Source: Allobosea sp. CS1GBMeth4
GTDB taxonomy: Bacteria > Pseudomonadota > Alphaproteobacteria > Rhizobiales > Beijerinckiaceae
NCBI RefSeq assembly: GCF_900185715.1
Contig: NZ_FYAS01000016.1
Span: 62,001-126,000 of the forward strand
Reading direction: 5' to 3'
Length of the DNA stretch: 64,000 nucleotides
Shown: positions 62,382 through 64,000 of the stretch, piece after piece
How positions within the stretch are numbered: the stretch's first letter is position 1
Layout: every line of letters begins with the position of its first letter
Notes under the pieces: generated by a model
What the model saw: the letters and a program-made list of their open reading frames with translations, nothing else
Database searches by the model: none
Told to the model about the DNA's origin: nothing
Made by a program: the position numbers and the translations under genes

Positions 62382-63977
62382 ATGCGTGATCTCGAGCTTC
62401 CCGGTCGGTCCCTCGCCATCAGCCGCAATGCGATGGCGGCGACCTCGCATCCCGCCTCGACGCTCGCCGCGCTCGACGTCATGAAGGCCGGCGGCACTGC
62501 CATCGACGCCGCCATCGCCGCCTGCGCCGTGCAATGCGTGGTCGAGCCCGGCTCGACCGGGATCGGCGGCGACTGCTTCGCGCTCTATTCGCGCGGCGGT
62601 TCGACCGACATCCTCGCCTATAATGGTTCGGGCCGCACGCCCGCCGCGGCGACCCTCGACTGGTATCGGAAGGCCGGCATCGCCACGCTGGAGCGGCATT
62701 CGCCGCATGTCGTCACCGTGCCCGGCGCGATCGATGCCTGGACGCGGCTCAACAGGGACCATGGACGCCTGCCGCTGGCGGAGGTCCTCGCGCCCGCCAT
62801 TGCCTATGCCCGCGACGGCTATGCACTGACGCCGCGCGTCGCCTACGACCTCGCCGCCCAGCGCGAGTTGCTGGCCAGGGACGCCAACGCCGCCGCGACC
62901 TTCCTGGTCGACGGTCAGGCCCCGTCGGCGGGCACCGTGCAACGCCAGCCGGCCCTCGCCGCGACGCTCGAAGCGATCGGCCGCGAGGGGCGCGACGCCT
63001 TCTATCGCGGCGAGATCGCCAGGGAGATGGTCGCCTACCTCGAGGCCGCCGGCGGCCTGCACACGCTGGAGGACTTCGCCGCGGCCGAGGGTGAATACGT
63101 CACGCCGATCAGCGCGAGCTTCCGCGGCCGCACAGTCTATGAGTGCCCGCCCAACGGCCAGGGCGTGATCGCCCTGCTGATCATGAGGATCCTCGAGCGC
63201 TTCCAGCCCAAGGGCGGCCCGCTCGCCGTCGAGAACCTCCACATCGAGCTGGAGGCGACCCGGCTCGCCTATGCCGCGCGCGACCGCTTCCTCGCCGACC
63301 CCGCTGGGGCGCAGGTGCCGGTCGAGCATCTGCTGTCGGACAAGCTCGCCGGCGAGCTCGCCGGCATGATCGATCCCGAGCGCGCGCTCGATCCACTGCC
63401 GGTCATCCCCGGCGGCGCCGAGCACAAGGACACGGTCTACATCAGCGTCGTCGACAAGGACCGCAACGCCGTCTCCTTCATCAACTCGATCTTCTCGCCC
63501 TTTGGCAGCGGGCTGATGACCGGCAAGTCCGGCGTGCTCTTCCATAATCGCGGCCAGAGCTTCGTGCTGAAGGAGGGACATCCCAACGCGATCGCGCCGC
63601 GCAAGCGCCCGATGCACACCATCATTCCGGGCATGCTCGCCGAGGGCGGCCGCGTCGTCATGCCCTTCGGTGTCATGGGCGGGCACTACCAGGCCATGGG
63701 CCACGCGCACTTCCTGGCGAAGTTGTTCGACCACGGCCTCGACCTGCAGGAGGCGATCGACCTGCCGCGCCTCTTCCCGCTGCCGGGCACGAAGACGGTC
63801 GAGGCCGAAGGGCGCCTGCGCGACGGCGTCGGTGCGGCGCTCGCGGCGCGCGGCTTCGACGTTCAGCCGCCGAAATCGCCGATGGGCGGCGCCCAGGCAA
63901 TCTGGATCGACTGGGAGAAGGGCACGCTGACCGGCGGCTCCGACCCGCGCAAGGACGGCTGCGCCCTGGGGTATTGA
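62382..63977 (+). CDS. gamma-glutamyltransferase family protein
   Basis: The 531-residue protein is an Ntn-hydrolase precursor. The N-terminal subunit has ATSHPASTLAALDVMKAGGTAIDAAIAA and ECPPNGQGVIALLIM. The self-cleavage and catalytic Thr is in HKDTVYISVVDKDRNAVSFINSIFSPFGSG. The family transfers or hydrolyses gamma-glutamyl groups, as in glutathione breakdown, or the related acylase reactions. There is no signal peptide, unlike classical periplasmic GGT, so it is probably cytoplasmic (YwrD-like group). Start ATG at 62382 lacks a clear ribosome-binding site. Confidence 0.9.
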   Translation: MRDLELPGRSLAISRNAMAATSHPASTLAALDVMKAGGTAIDAAIAACAVQCVVEPGSTGIGGDCFALYSRGGSTDILAYNGSGRTPAAATLDWYRKAGIATLERHSPHVVTVPGAIDAWTRLNRDHGRLPLAEVLAPAIAYARDGYALTPRVAYDLAAQRELLARDANAAATFLVDGQAPSAGTVQRQPALAATLEAIGREGRDAFYRGEIAREMVAYLEAAGGLHTLEDFAAAEGEYVTPISASFRGRTVYECPPNGQGVIALLIMRILERFQPKGGPLAVENLHIELEATRLAYAARDRFLADPAGAQVPVEHLLSDKLAGELAGMIDPERALDPLPVIPGGAEHKDTVYISVVDKDRNAVSFINSIFSPFGSGLMTGKSGVLFHNRGQSFVLKEGHPNAIAPRKRPMHTIIPGMLAEGGRVVMPFGVMGGHYQAMGHAHFLAKLFDHGLDLQEAIDLPRLFPLPGTKTVEAEGRLRDGVGAALAARGFDVQPPKSPMGGAQAIWIDWEKGTLTGGSDPRKDGCALGY

Positions 63978-64000
63978 GGGCAACGCGAGGCCGCCCTGCA

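Noticed and set aside
60720..63983. A 1087-codon open frame on the minus strand opposite the binding-protein and gamma-glutamyltransferase genes
   Set aside because: It is the mirror of two well-recognised plus-strand proteins in GC-rich DNA; its translation is low-complexity Arg/Ala/Asp-rich with no domain.

Overview
The window is GC-rich (about 70%) chromosomal DNA from an alphaproteobacterium of the order Hyphomicrobiales, most likely Bosea or a near relative. This rests on the housekeeping gene order (proB-proA-nadD-rsfS-rlmH-envC-ctpA-divergent polysaccharide deacetylase-rppH), a DUF6481 gene beside rpsU, Tat-exported L,D-transpeptidase, and intergenic palindromes of the type scattered through these genomes. 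No transposase, integrase, phage gene or CRISPR array was seen.

Region 1 (1-26.2 kb) is mostly core genome: a truncated PAS/GGDEF/EAL protein, rpmF, mtgA, a polyprenyl diphosphate synthase, kup, ispG, a Zur-type regulator, a 3-hydroxybutyrate dehydrogenase coupled to a patatin-like lipase, a Tat/lipobox L,D-transpeptidase, a small methyltransferase/glycosyltransferase pair, an AbgB-like amidohydrolase, small secreted proteins, rpsU, proB-proA-nadD-rsfS-rlmH, the envC-ctpA cell-division pair, a divergent polysaccharide deacetylase, rppH, hisE and tRNA-Arg(ACG).

Region 2 (26.6-38.6 kb, minus strand) is a 13-gene aromatic-acid catabolic cluster led by a LysR regulator: DUF1932 dehydrogenase, tripartite-tricarboxylate-type binding protein, GalD-, GalB- and GalC-like enzymes (4-oxalomesaconate to pyruvate plus oxaloacetate), a complete branched-chain-type ABC importer, a MetE-like methyltransferase and a VOC extradiol dioxygenase that would be the ring-cleaving step. 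Region 3 (38.7-42.05 kb, minus) is a vitamin B12/iron-type ABC importer behind a cobalamin riboswitch and a second candidate promoter carrying a 19-bp palindrome.

Region 4 (42.1-48.0 kb, minus) is the most unusual part. It is a tightly packed five-gene operon encoding a small carrier protein, an acyl-CoA dehydrogenase-like flavoenzyme, a stand-alone amino acid:[carrier protein] ligase (a seryl-tRNA synthetase-like enzyme), a DUF1839 protein and a cytoplasmic glycoside hydrolase family 2 protein. It looks like a non-ribosomal aminoacyl-thioester pathway of unknown product. Region 5 (48.4-59.8 kb) is an exopolysaccharide locus of Wzx/Wzy type: acyltransferase, polymerase, chain-length protein with a degenerate kinase end, two glycosyltransferases, flippase, a double alpha/beta-hydrolase whose nucleophiles are altered, and a GH5 glycanase. 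Region 6 (59.9-64 kb) is a GntR regulator, a peptide-type binding protein and a gamma-glutamyltransferase, running to the window edge.
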